Source of the DNA: an uncultured Opitutaceae bacterium
GTDB lineage: Bacteria > Verrucomicrobiota > Verrucomicrobiia > Opitutales > Opitutaceae
DNA length: 64,000 nt
Direction of reading: 5' to 3'
NCBI GenBank assembly: GCA_937902925.1
Contig: CALFNN010000036.1
Location: 1-64,000, forward strand
Every line of letters starts with the position of its first letter. Position 1 is the stretch's first letter. The translations under genes were made by a program, and so were the position numbers. Of the stretch, positions 38,089 through 46,556 are shown in pieces. Under the pieces are notes generated by a model. That model saw only the letters and a program-made list of their open reading frames with translations, was not told the origin of the DNA and searched no databases.

Positions 38089-38613
38089 TCAATCGGCGAT
38101 CCACACCAGATCGCCGGCGCGGACTTCCTCGCAGAGCTCGACGATGTCGAGATTGCGCATGAGCACGCAGCCGGCGCTCAGCGGCTGGCCGAGTTTGGCC
38201 TCGTGGTTGGTGCCGTGGACGTAGATGTAACGTTCGTAGGAATCGACGTCGCCGCCGCGGTTCACGCCGGGTTCGCACCCACGGAGCCAGAGAATGCGGC
38301 TCGTGATCAGATTGGTTTCGGCGGCGGCATCAGGGAGTTCCGAAAAATGCCGGCCGGTGGGGACGCGGGACTTGAAGACGGTGCCCGGCGGCTGGCCGGC
38401 GCCGATGCGTTCGGCGATCTCGTGCAGGCCGCGCGGGGTGCCGAGGGAGTTTTTGATATTAGACGGCGGACGCCGGGAAGTAGAGACGACGTAACTCTTC
38501 ACGAGCACAGCCTTGCGGTGGAATTGGAGCGTGGCTGTGCCGATGCGGACGACGAGGATCCGCTCTCCGGGCTTGATGCCAAGGCGGGCACAGGTTTTGT
38601 TGACCTGCTCCAT
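38089..38613 (-). CDS. YkuD/L,D-transpeptidase-like protein without signal peptide
   Basis: A 174-residue protein with the YkuD fold: a strand segment ERILVVRIGTATLQF and the catalytic region YIYVHGTN ... PLSAGCVLMRN, with His133 and Cys149. The typical motif S-x-G-C-[IV]-R is changed: Arg is replaced by Leu151 (SAGCVLM). There is no signal peptide or membrane segment with this start, which is unusual because these enzymes normally act in the periplasm. A longer start 54 bases upstream also gives no signal and would overlap asd. It may be an amidohydrolase-like cytoplasmic variant or a repurposed binding protein. Only 13 bases separate its start from the asd start. Confidence 0.75.
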   Translation of the reverse strand: MEQVNKTCARLGIKPGERILVVRIGTATLQFHRKAVLVKSYVVSTSRRPPSNIKNSLGTPRGLHEIAERIGAGQPPGTVFKSRVPTGRHFSELPDAAAETNLITSRILWLRGCEPGVNRGGDVDSYERYIYVHGTNHEAKLGQPLSAGCVLMRNLDIVELCEEVRAGDLVWIAD

Positions 38614-38626
38614 CGGAGAATCACTC

Positions 38627-39673
38627 GTGAACAACGCATCCATCAATGTCGCTATCGTCGGCGCCACCGGGGCGGCCGGTCAAGAGCTGCTCGGGCTCCT
38701 GCATGAACGTAACTTTCCCATGGCCTCGCTGCGGCTCTTCGCCTCGGCGCGGTCGGTCGGCAAGGTCGTGACCTGCGGGAACAAGAAATACACGGTGGAG
38801 GAGGCGAAAGTCGGGGTGTTTGGGGACGTCGACGTGGCTTTCTTTGCCACCGAAGGAGCGATCACCAAGGCGCTGGCGCCCGATGCGGTGAAGGCGGGCT
38901 GCCTCGTCATCGACAAGAGCTCGGCGTTCCGGATGGACCCGGAGGTGCCGCTGGTGATTCCCGAGATCAACCCGGAGGGCCTGCGGAACCACAAAGGCAT
39001 CATCGCGAATCCGAATTGCTCGACGGCGGTCGCGTTGATGGCGCTGTGGCCGTTGCACCAGGCGTTCGGGCTGAAGCGCTACTTTGCGGCGACCTACCAG
39101 TCGGTTTCCGGCACGGGCGTCGACGCGATCGACGAGCTCGAGGCGCAGGTGCAGGCGCACGTGAAGGGTGGGGCGATGCCGCGGAAAGTTTACCCGTATC
39201 AGATCGCGTTCAATGCGATCCCGCAGGTCGATTCGTTCGGGTCGAACGGCTACACCGGCGAGGAAACCAAGATGGCGCAGGAGAGCCGCAGGATCATGGG
39301 CCTGCCCGGCCTCAAGGTTTCGTCCACGTGCGTGCGGGTGCCGGTCGTGCGGGCGCACTCCGTCGCGATCAACGCGGAGTTCGAGCGCCCGGTGAGCGTC
39401 GAGGCGGCGCGGGCCGCGATTGCGACCTTCCCGGGCGCGGAGCTCGTCGATGAGCCGGCAAAGTCCGCGTATCCCACCCCGCTCGATTTCTCGCGCAAGG
39501 TGAAGTGCGGTGTCGGACGCATCCGGCTCGACACCGCGCTCGACAATGGCCTCGCGCTGTGGGTGAGCGGCGACAATCTCTGGAAAGGCGCCGCGCTCAA
39601 TGCGCTCCAGAACGCGGAGCTCATGGTGCGCGAGGGACGGCTCAAGCCGAAGGCGGCGCTGGCGGGCGTGTGA
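38627..39673 (+). CDS. asd: Aspartate-semialdehyde dehydrogenase
   Basis: Asd reduces aspartyl phosphate with NADPH, feeding lysine, threonine, methionine and diaminopimelate synthesis. The 348 residues match the family. The nucleotide-binding start is VAIVGATGAAGQE, the active-site Cys131 is in PNCSTAVALM, and the C-terminal catalytic segment CVRVPVVRAHS is present. The start is GTG at MNNASINV, with a GGAG ribosome-binding sequence about 8 bases upstream. The promoter must lie inside or beyond the oppositely oriented YkuD gene. The tRNA-Val follows after 135 bases. Confidence 0.96.
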   Translation: MNNASINVAIVGATGAAGQELLGLLHERNFPMASLRLFASARSVGKVVTCGNKKYTVEEAKVGVFGDVDVAFFATEGAITKALAPDAVKAGCLVIDKSSAFRMDPEVPLVIPEINPEGLRNHKGIIANPNCSTAVALMALWPLHQAFGLKRYFAATYQSVSGTGVDAIDELEAQVQAHVKGGAMPRKVYPYQIAFNAIPQVDSFGSNGYTGEETKMAQESRRIMGLPGLKVSSTCVRVPVVRAHSVAINAEFERPVSVEAARAAIATFPGAELVDEPAKSAYPTPLDFSRKVKCGVGRIRLDTALDNGLALWVSGDNLWKGAALNALQNAELMVREGRLKPKAALAGV

Positions 39674-39808
39674 GAATGCGACGCCCGGGCCCGACGGCCG
39701 ACCTTCACCGCGCCGCAAACCCGGCGACCGGGGGGAACGGCGGGCGTTTACCCGCGAATAATTCCTTGTCATCGCCACGACCCAACCGCTTTCATCAACC
39801 CTCGGCTC

Positions 39809-39885
39809 GGACGCCTAGCTCAGTTGGTTAGAGCATCTCGTTTACACCGAGGGGGTCGGGGGTTCGAGTCCCTCGGCGTCCACCA
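39809..39885 (+). tRNA. tRNA-Val (UAC anticodon)
   Basis: A complete 77-nt cloverleaf with encoded CCA. The 7-bp acceptor GGACGCC pairs with GGCGTCC, the D-arm is GCTC ... GAGC, and the anticodon loop TTTACAC gives UAC for valine. The T-arm is GGGGG/CCCTC with loop TTCGAGT, with one GU-type pair. Discriminator is A73. It ends only 24 bases before the ATG of ilvN, a valine/leucine/isoleucine gene, so the two are probably on one transcript. Confidence 0.96.
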
Positions 39886-39909
39886 GCTTATCTCCACTTT
39901 AAAACCTCC

Positions 39910-40380
39910 ATGCGACACACGATCTCCGTCCTCGTTGAGAACAAGTTCGGCGTATTGGCGCGCGTGTCCGGAATGTTCTCCGGCCGCGGCTTCAATATCG
40001 ATTCGCTCAACGTCGCGCCCACGCACGATGCGTCGCTGTCGCGGATCACCGCCGTGCTCAAGGGCGACGAGGCATCGCTCGATCTTTGCATCAAGCAGCT
40101 GCGGAAACTGATCAACGTGGTCGAGGTCGCCGATTTCAAGGAAGGTCAGGCCGTCGCCCGCGAGCTGGTCCTCGTCAAGGTCCGGGCCACGCCGCAAACG
40201 CGCTCGGAAATCGTCCAGATCGCCGACATCTTCCGCGCGAAGATCGTCAACCTTGCGGCCGACAACCTCATCATCGAGCTGACGGGCGACGACGAGAAGG
40301 TGAATGCGCTCCTCGGCCTGCTCGAACCCTTTGGCATCCTCGAACTCGCCCGCACCGGCCGGCTGGCGCTCAAACGCTGA
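39910..40380 (+). CDS. ilvN: Acetolactate synthase small (regulatory) subunit
   Basis: The 156-residue regulatory subunit of acetohydroxyacid synthase, which binds valine and gives feedback control. An ACT domain runs through about residues 2-75 with the [26 protein letters not shown] start, then a C-terminal second ACT-like part containing [16 protein letters not shown]. The large subunit (ilvB) is not in this window, which is unusual since the two are commonly adjacent. The tRNA-Val is 24 bases upstream and ilvC 58 bases downstream. The leader has AACCTCC just before the ATG, the reverse of a Shine-Dalgarno sequence. Confidence 0.95.
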   Translation: MRHTISVLVENKFGVLARVSGMFSGRGFNIDSLNVAPTHDASLSRITAVLKGDEASLDLCIKQLRKLINVVEVADFKEGQAVARELVLVKVRATPQTRSEIVQIADIFRAKIVNLAADNLIIELTGDDEKVNALLGLLEPFGILELARTGRLALKR

Positions 40381-40438
40381 GTCACCGCCGCGCTTCGCCC
40401 TCAACTCTCATTCCCCCAACCCACAATTTTTCCCAACC

Positions 40439-41467
40439 ATGCCCGCCAAAGTCTACACCGACAAAGACGCCAATCTCGGCGTGTTTAAAAACAAAACGCT
40501 CGCCATCCTCGGCTACGGTTCGCAGGGCCACGCCCACGCGCTCAACCTGAAGGACAGCGGCTGCAAGGTCATCATCGGCCTTTATCCTGGCTCGAAGTCG
40601 AAGGCCGTCGCCGAGCAGCACGGCTTCAAGGTCTACGATACCGCCGAGGCGGTGCGTCGCGCGGACGTCATCATGGTCGGCCTGCCCGACATGAAGCAGG
40701 CGTCCGTCTACAAAAACGACATCCTGCCGAATCTCGCGAAGGGCAAGACCCTCCTCTTCTCGCACGGCCTCTCGGTCCACTTCGGCCTCGTGAAGCTGCA
40801 CAAGGACATCGACTGCATCATGGTCGCGCCGAAGGGCCCCGGCCACATGGTCCGCCGCCTCTACGCCGAGGGCAAGGGCATGCCGGCGCTGATCGCTGTC
40901 GCGCAGGACAAGTCGAAGACCGCGAAACAACAGGCGCTCGCGTGGGCCAAGGGCATCGGCTCGACGCGCGCCGGCGTGCTGCAGACCTCGTTCAAGGAAG
41001 AGACCGAGACGGATCTCTTCGGCGAGCAGGCCGTGCTCTGCGGTGGCGCCAGCGCGCTCGTGCAGGCCGGGTTCGAGACGCTGGTCGAGGCCGGCTATCA
41101 GCCGGAGATGGCGTATTTCGAATGCCTCCACGAGCTGAAGCTCATCTGCGATCTTATGTATGAGTCGGGCATCGCCGGCATGCGGTTCTCGATTTCCGAG
41201 ACGGCGAAATACGGAGACATCACCCGCGGCCCGCGCGTCGTGAACAAGGCGACGAAGAAGGAAATGAAAAAGATCCTTGGCGAGATCCAGAGCGGCAAAT
41301 TCACCCGCGAGTGGGTCCGGGAATACAAGGGCGGCCTGAAGAAATACAACAAGCTGCTCAAGCAGGGCGAGAAACACAAAATCGAGAAGACCGGTCTCTA
41401 CCTGCGCAGCATGATGCCCTGGATGACGAAGAAGAACATCAAGGGTGTGCAGGCGTCATATTCCTGA
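40439..41467 (+). CDS. ilvC: Ketol-acid reductoisomerase
   Basis: Class I ketol-acid reductoisomerase, the second step of valine, leucine and isoleucine synthesis, which isomerises and reduces acetolactate. The 342 residues are typical of the short form. The NAD(P)H-binding loop [12 protein letters not shown] is followed by the Ser-rich cofactor loop YPGSKSK, which favours NADPH. The metal-binding acidic residues are in the [12 protein letters not shown] helix, and an [16 protein letters not shown] segment follows. It ends with an isolated strong hairpin terminator that immediately precedes hemC. Confidence 0.97.
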   Translation: MPAKVYTDKDANLGVFKNKTLAILGYGSQGHAHALNLKDSGCKVIIGLYPGSKSKAVAEQHGFKVYDTAEAVRRADVIMVGLPDMKQASVYKNDILPNLAKGKTLLFSHGLSVHFGLVKLHKDIDCIMVAPKGPGHMVRRLYAEGKGMPALIAVAQDKSKTAKQQALAWAKGIGSTRAGVLQTSFKEETETDLFGEQAVLCGGASALVQAGFETLVEAGYQPEMAYFECLHELKLICDLMYESGIAGMRFSISETAKYGDITRGPRVVNKATKKEMKKILGEIQSGKFTREWVREYKGGLKKYNKLLKQGEKHKIEKTGLYLRSMMPWMTKKNIKGVQASYS

Positions 41468-41491
41468 TCCGGACGATTTGCCAAACACTTC

Positions 41492-41527
41492 GGAGGCGCG
41501 GAGGCTGACTCCGCGCCTTCCGTTTTT
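41492..41527 (+). terminator. Strong intrinsic terminator between ilvC and hemC
   Basis: A 12-pair stem, 41492-41503 with 41509-41520 (core GGCGCGGAG / CTCCGCGCC, one GT wobble), loop GCTGA, followed directly by CGTTTTT. It is the most convincing intrinsic terminator in the window. It ends 3 bases before the hemC ATG at 41531, so it either ends the ilv transcript, attenuates hemC, or both. No other promoter is evident between it and hemC. Confidence 0.88.
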
Positions 41528-41530
41528 CCG

Positions 41531-42385
41531 ATGACCAAGCTCGTCCTCGCCACCCGCAAGAGTCCGCTCGCGCTCGCCCAAACCGAGATGGTCGCCGCCC
41601 ACTTGCGGGCCGCGCTCGGGGTCGAGACGGAGCTGTTGAAAATCGTCACCACGGGCGACAGGCAGACCGAATGGTCGCTCGAGAAGCGCGGGGGCAAGGG
41701 ATTGTTCACGAGCGAACTCGAGGCCGCGCTCCAGCGGGGCGACGCGGACGTCGCCGTGCACAGCACGAAGGATCTGCCCGGCGACATGCCGGCCGGCCTT
41801 GCGATCGGCGGTTACATGCCGCGCGCGGACACCCGGGACGTGCTCGTGCTCCATGCCGGCGTGAAAACGCCGAAGACGCTCGCGACCGGCAGCCCGCGCC
41901 GCCGGTTGCAGGTCGCGCGGCTGTTTCCGGCGGTCGAGTTTACCGAGATCCGGGGCAATGTGGACACGCGGCTCAAGAAGATCGGCGAGCTTCACGTGGC
42001 CGACGGGACGATTCTGGCGGCCGCCGGGATGAAGCGACTCGGCATCAGCGCGTGGCCGGGCGTCGAGTTCACCCCGCTGAATTTTGACCAGATGGTGCCG
42101 GCGGTCGGCCAGGGTGCGATCGCGATCCAGTGCCGGGCGGGCGACGCGGGAAAATTCGCCGCGGTGTTCGACGGCGCCACGGCGCGGACCGTGACGCTCG
42201 AGCGGGCCTTTCAGACGGCGCTCGGCGGCGGCTGTCACACGGCCTTTGCGGCGCACGCGACCGCGGACCGGTTGTATCTTTTCCACGAAAACACGGGCGG
42301 GCGCAGCCTGCCCCTGACGGCGGCGGACTTCGCGACGCCGGAGCAAACGGCGGCGCGAGTCCTGCGCGAGCTCGGGCTGCGGTGA
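41531..42385 (+). CDS. hemC: Hydroxymethylbilane synthase (porphobilinogen deaminase)
   Basis: HemC polymerises four porphobilinogen units to hydroxymethylbilane for haem and corrinoid synthesis. The 284-residue protein is a little short. The N-terminus KLVLATRKSPLALAQT is canonical, so the ATG is well placed. The VHSTKDLPGDMP substrate loop is present, and the Cys that carries the dipyrromethane cofactor is residue 235 in ALGGGCHTAF. The C-terminal domain is trimmed. The terminator ending 3 bases upstream leaves no room for a normal leader. hemD lies beyond an oppositely oriented gene. Confidence 0.96.
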   Translation: MTKLVLATRKSPLALAQTEMVAAHLRAALGVETELLKIVTTGDRQTEWSLEKRGGKGLFTSELEAALQRGDADVAVHSTKDLPGDMPAGLAIGGYMPRADTRDVLVLHAGVKTPKTLATGSPRRRLQVARLFPAVEFTEIRGNVDTRLKKIGELHVADGTILAAAGMKRLGISAWPGVEFTPLNFDQMVPAVGQGAIAIQCRAGDAGKFAAVFDGATARTVTLERAFQTALGGGCHTAFAAHATADRLYLFHENTGGRSLPLTAADFATPEQTAARVLRELGLR

Positions 42386-42394
42386 CCGGGGAAA

Positions 42395-43387
42395 CTAGGG
42401 CGGGGGACGCGCGGTGGCCTCGGGGACCTCGCCGATCACCTTGATTTCGCCGACTTGCACGGTGCCGTGGCGCTCCTTGGCCAGTTCCATGGCGATGCCG
42501 TCGGTCGGCTTGCCGTTGAAACCCGCGGCGACGCTGCTCATCCGGTCGACGGCCGTCGCGAAGTTCACGCCGGCGGCGCGAATGCTCATGCGGGTCGTCC
42601 AGAGACGTTTCTTCTTTCCGGTGCGCATCGAGGGCCCGTCGTAGGCCATCAGGATGATAAAGTAGCGCTCCTCGTTGACCATCGCATGCAGGGCGGCGCT
42701 CACGTCGGTCTCGAGCATCGACTGGTCCGAACTCTCGAGGGCGGTCCGGTAACCGAGCAACTCGGCATTCGAGTATTCGCGATACTCGTTCGCGCCATAC
42801 TGGCTGGACATGACGTTGGATTCGAAGCGCATGGTGCTTTCGGCGGCGGCCACGCTTCCAGTTAGCCCCGATGATCCCTCGTTGAGCAGTGCGTTCTCCT
42901 GCGTCTGCTGGCGGGCGACCTCGACCGCGATCGCCGACTGCCGCAGAACATCGGGGTCCAGCAGGAAGAGCGCCGCTCCGTTTTCATTGGGAATCGTCAC
43001 GCCCCAATGGACCATGATGATCAGGTCGGCATCGGTGACGCTCTTGGTCGGCTCGTAGTGGCGTTTTTTCAAGTCTGCAGCCAGGGTCGTGGCCAGCATG
43101 CGAAAACTTGTCCGCTCCATCCCGAAGTCGAGCGTCACCCCGGGGAAATACTGTCCCTTGGCAAAGACATAGGTCTCCGGCTTCGGAGCCTCGGCGACAT
43201 CGGCGTGGCGCGCGACGTAGGCCGCGTCGACCAGCGAGCGCACCGTGACCAGCTTTTCGCCGCGCGAACCCAATGGAACGGCCAGCGCAACCACGGCGAT
43301 CCACCGGACCCACGCACGGCGCAACCGGAAAGGGCGCGCCCATTGGGGGAACGTCGGCCGACGGAGACCGGACGGGGCGAGGGACAT
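42395..43387 (-). CDS. Conserved hypothetical exported protein between hemC and hemD
   Basis: A 330-residue protein I do not recognise. The N-terminus has a basic start and a hydrophobic segment WVRWIAVVALAVPLGSRG (about residues 25-42), a likely signal or anchor. The mature part is mixed, with a repeated acidic-aromatic pattern (VHWGVTIPNENG, SDQSMLETDVSAALHAMV) and a helical segment with a YFIILMAYDG strand. It lies between hemC and hemD on the opposite strand, convergent with hemC. The start was set at MSLAPSG, which gives a short basic N-terminus before the hydrophobic segment; an ATG 81 bases upstream would overlap the start of hemD. Confidence 0.65.
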   Translation of the reverse strand: MSLAPSGLRRPTFPQWARPFRLRRAWVRWIAVVALAVPLGSRGEKLVTVRSLVDAAYVARHADVAEAPKPETYVFAKGQYFPGVTLDFGMERTSFRMLATTLAADLKKRHYEPTKSVTDADLIIMVHWGVTIPNENGAALFLLDPDVLRQSAIAVEVARQQTQENALLNEGSSGLTGSVAAAESTMRFESNVMSSQYGANEYREYSNAELLGYRTALESSDQSMLETDVSAALHAMVNEERYFIILMAYDGPSMRTGKKKRLWTTRMSIRAAGVNFATAVDRMSSVAAGFNGKPTDGIAMELAKERHGTVQVGEIKVIGEVPEATARPPP

Positions 43388-43446
43388 GGCGTGGTTCGCG
43401 CGGGAAAATGTATCGCGGAGCAGGGAAGTGCCGCTAATTTCCGGAC

Positions 43447-44241
43447 ATGGCAAGTGTTTCAGCGACATCTTTGACCGGCAGGCGCATCGCGATCACGCGG
43501 GCGCGGGAGCAGGCGTCCGAGCTGGCCGCAAGGCTGGCGGCGCTGGGCGCCGAGGTCGTCGAGCTGCCGCTCATCCGTGTCGCCAAACACATCGAGAAGG
43601 ACACCCTTGCGGATGTCATGCTCGAACTCGGCGGCTATGACTGGATTGTGTTTACCAGCACGAATGGCGTGGCGTTTTTCTTCGAGGAGTTCTTCCGCTT
43701 GTTCGACGACATCCGGTCGCTCGGCCTCCTGCGATTCGCGTGTGTCGGCGCCGCCACGGCCCGGGCGATTGGCGGGTTTCACCTGAAGGTCGAATGCCAG
43801 CCGGAAACGGCGACCGCCGAGGCGCTGGCCGGGGCGCTCGTGGCCACCGACAGCCTCGACAGCGCGAAAGTGCTGGTGGTCACCGGCAATCTCAACCGCG
43901 ACACGCTAGTGACGAAGCTCGAGGCCGCGCGCGCGATCGTCGACTGCCTTCAGGTCTATCGGACGGAAAAGACCGACTTGACCGCGGAGCCCGCGGCGGC
44001 GGACTTCCGGGCCCGCGGGGCGGATGCGATTCTTTTCGCAAGCTCGTCCGCGGTGCAGTCGTTTGTCGACCAGGCGGCCGCGCTCAAACTCGCGCCGGGC
44101 GCCACGCGTCCGCTCGCCGGCAGCATCGGCCCGCAGACCGGCGAGACGATGAAGAAGGTCGGCATGCCGATCGACTTCGAGGCGAAGACACCAAGCCTCG
44201 ACAGTCTGGTGGAAGCGGTGGTGAAGAAACTCAACAAATGA
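43447..44241 (+). CDS. hemD: Uroporphyrinogen-III synthase
   Basis: HemD closes and inverts ring D of hydroxymethylbilane to give uroporphyrinogen III. The 264 residues fit the family, with the two-domain alternating pattern typical of the fold: ITRAREQASELAARLAALG near the start, a central FTSTNGV segment, and DAILFASSSAVQSFVDQ in the second domain. HemD is poorly conserved overall, so this call rests mainly on fold pattern and the nearby hemC. It overlaps the DegT-family gene by 4 bases (ATGA). Confidence 0.88.
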   Translation: MASVSATSLTGRRIAITRAREQASELAARLAALGAEVVELPLIRVAKHIEKDTLADVMLELGGYDWIVFTSTNGVAFFFEEFFRLFDDIRSLGLLRFACVGAATARAIGGFHLKVECQPETATAEALAGALVATDSLDSAKVLVVTGNLNRDTLVTKLEAARAIVDCLQVYRTEKTDLTAEPAAADFRARGADAILFASSSAVQSFVDQAAALKLAPGATRPLAGSIGPQTGETMKKVGMPIDFEAKTPSLDSLVEAVVKKLNK

Positions 44242-45332
44242 AGGTCCCGTTTCTCGATCTCTCACTCCAGCATCGCGCGCTGCGCGAACCCGCGCTCGCC
44301 GCGCTCGCGGCGACCTACGACGCCACGCGGTTCTGTCTCGGCAAGGACGTCGAGGATTTCGAAAAGAATTTCGGCGTGACGCTCGGCTATCCGCGGGTGC
44401 TCGGCATGAACAGCGGGACCGCGCCCCTGCACGTGGCGTGCATGATCGCGGGGTTCGGGCCGGGCGACGAGGTGGTGACGGCGCCGTTCACCTTCATCTC
44501 CTCGGCTTGGGGCATCAACTATGTGGGGGCGACGCCGGTCTTCGCCGACATCGAGGAAGGCACATTCAATCTCGATCCGGCCCGAGTCGCGGCCGCCATC
44601 ACCCCGCGCACGAAGGGGATCATCGTCGTTCATCTGTTCGGCCAGCCGGCGCGAATGGACGAGATCATGGCCATCGCCCGCCGGCACCAGTTGTTCGTGA
44701 TTGAGGATTGCGCGCAAGCGGTGGGAGCGAAATACCGCGGCGCACCGGTCGGGATCATCGGCGATGCGGGGACGTTCAGCTTCTATCCGACAAAAAACCT
44801 CGGTGGCTGCGGCGAGGGCGGGGCATTTGTCTCACGCCGCGAGGATGTGCAGACGAAGGCGCGGCACATCCGCGTGCATGGATCGGATCGCCGCTACTAT
44901 CACGACATCGTGGGCGGGAATTTCCGGATGGATGGATTCCAAGGCGCGTTGCTCAACGTGAAGCTGCCGCATCTCGCCCGCTGGACCGCACGCCGGCAGG
45001 AAATCGCCCGCCGATACCTGGGCGGAATCAAGCTCGCCGACGTGCGGCTGCCGGAGCAGCCCGCCTACGGGCCGTCGGTGTTTCATCAATTCACGATCCG
45101 TCATCCCCGGCGGGACACGTTGCGCGAGCACCTCGCGAAACACGAGGTCGGGACCGACTTGATCTATCCCGTGCCGCTGCATCTGCAGAAATGCTATGCG
45201 CCGCTCGACCGCGGGGCGGGGTCGTTTCCCGGGGCGGAGCAGGCGGCCGCGACGTGCGTGAGCCTGCCGATTTTCCCCGAGTTGACCGACGCGCAGGTCG
45301 ACCATGTGATCGCCACGATCAACACATTTTAA
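44238..45332 (+). CDS. DegT/DnrJ/EryC1-family PLP aminotransferase
   Basis: A 364-residue fold-type I PLP enzyme that transfers amino groups to keto-sugars. The internal-aldimine Lys186 lies in FYPTKNLGG, and the cofactor region is the MNSGTAPLHVA and FVIEDCAQAVGAKY segments. Sequences of this family make aminosugars for lipopolysaccharide, O-antigen or glycoprotein. No other sugar-nucleotide gene is nearby, so the sugar is unknown. Its start overlaps hemD by 4 bases, an unexpected coupling to a tetrapyrrole gene that may simply reflect co-transcription. Confidence 0.88.
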   Translation: MKVPFLDLSLQHRALREPALAALAATYDATRFCLGKDVEDFEKNFGVTLGYPRVLGMNSGTAPLHVACMIAGFGPGDEVVTAPFTFISSAWGINYVGATPVFADIEEGTFNLDPARVAAAITPRTKGIIVVHLFGQPARMDEIMAIARRHQLFVIEDCAQAVGAKYRGAPVGIIGDAGTFSFYPTKNLGGCGEGGAFVSRREDVQTKARHIRVHGSDRRYYHDIVGGNFRMDGFQGALLNVKLPHLARWTARRQEIARRYLGGIKLADVRLPEQPAYGPSVFHQFTIRHPRRDTLREHLAKHEVGTDLIYPVPLHLQKCYAPLDRGAGSFPGAEQAAATCVSLPIFPELTDAQVDHVIATINTF

Positions 45333-45401
45333 GCGGGTGCTGTGCCGGCGGCGGTCACTGGAAGCTCGGCAACACGAGCGTTTTCGGCCTAGCTGACTTC
45401 C

Positions 45402-46544
45402 ATGGCCAGCAAATCGAACGGCACGATCGGCATTCTCACGGCAGGCGGCGACTGCCCGGGGCTCAACGCCGTTATTCGCGCGGTGGCCAAGGCGGCGATG
45501 CACCATGGCATCAAGGTCGTCGGCATCCGGGACGGATTTCGCGGGCTCGTGGAAAACCGGACCATGCCGATCGACAACTCGCTCGTCAGCGGCATCCTCA
45601 CGCAGGGCGGCACGTTTCTCGGCAGCAGTCGCGACCGGCCGCACAAGATGGAGGTTGCCGGCCGGATCGTGGACAAGACGGAGGTCGCCGTTCGCAACTA
45701 CCGGAAGTTGAAGCTCGATTGCCTGGTCTGCCTCGGAGGCAACGGCACGCAAAAAACGGCGCTCCGGCTTCACGAGCGGGGCGGGATCAATGTCCTCACG
45801 CTGCCGAAGACGATCGACAACGACGTCGCCGAGACGGACATCACGTTTGGGTTCGATTCCGCGATGGCGATCGCAACCGAGGCGATCGATCGGCTGCACA
45901 CAACGGCATCGAGTCACCAGCGCATCATGATTTGCGAAATCATGGGGCACGACGCCGGCTGGCTGTGCCTCGGAGCGGGCATCGCGGGCGGGGCGGACGT
46001 GATCCTGCTGCCGGAAATTCCCTACGATCTCGAGGTGGTCGCGCGGCATCTGCTCCGCCGGCAGCGCGCGGGAAAACGCTTTTCGATCGTCGCCGTCGCC
46101 GAGGGCATTGTTTCGCGCGAAGAGGCTAAACGGAAGGCCGCGGCGGATCGGATCAGTCACGAGCTCGGCCGTGAGACCCGCCTCATCGCGCAGTCGGGAG
46201 CGGCCGAGGGCGTGCACCTGGTCCAGGAGGCGGTGGCGAGTCGGCTCGCGCGGCGGCTGCAGCATCTCGCGGGAGTCGAGGCCCGCGTCACGTCGCTCGG
46301 GCATGTGCAGCGCGGCGGGTCGCCGACGCCGTTTGACCGGCTGCTGTGCACCCGCTTCGGCACCAAGGCCGGCGAGTTGCTCGCGGAAAAGCGCTACAAC
46401 ATCATGGTCGGCCTCAAGAGCAACGTGTGTGTGCCGGTGCCGCTGAAGAAAGTGGCGGGCATCAAGCGGGTGGTTCCGGTCAATCATCCCTGGTTGACCA
46501 CGGCGCGGCTGGTGGAAACCTGCCTGGGCGACGAGGTCGAGTAA
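45402..46544 (+). CDS. pfkA: 6-phosphofructokinase, mixed-motif (group III) type
   Basis: A 380-residue phosphofructokinase. The active-site loops are GGDCPGLN near residue 15, GGNGTQ at 112-117 and PKTIDND at 135-141. The Gly in GGNGT at the position that is Asp in PPi-dependent enzymes points to ATP, while the Lys in PKTIDND is normally seen in PPi-dependent enzymes. This combination is that of the group III family, some members of which use ATP. It catalyses the committed step of glycolysis in the cytoplasm. The gene has its own 69-base upstream gap and is followed by trpF after 12 bases. Confidence 0.88.
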   Translation: MASKSNGTIGILTAGGDCPGLNAVIRAVAKAAMHHGIKVVGIRDGFRGLVENRTMPIDNSLVSGILTQGGTFLGSSRDRPHKMEVAGRIVDKTEVAVRNYRKLKLDCLVCLGGNGTQKTALRLHERGGINVLTLPKTIDNDVAETDITFGFDSAMAIATEAIDRLHTTASSHQRIMICEIMGHDAGWLCLGAGIAGGADVILLPEIPYDLEVVARHLLRRQRAGKRFSIVAVAEGIVSREEAKRKAAADRISHELGRETRLIAQSGAAEGVHLVQEAVASRLARRLQHLAGVEARVTSLGHVQRGGSPTPFDRLLCTRFGTKAGELLAEKRYNIMVGLKSNVCVPVPLKKVAGIKRVVPVNHPWLTTARLVETCLGDEVE

Positions 46545-46556
46545 GCGGCACCGACG

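Noticed and set aside
39766-39794. A promoter (TTGTCA and a possible -10) for the tRNA-Val
   Set aside because: The -10 match is poor; the -35 alone is not enough to call it.
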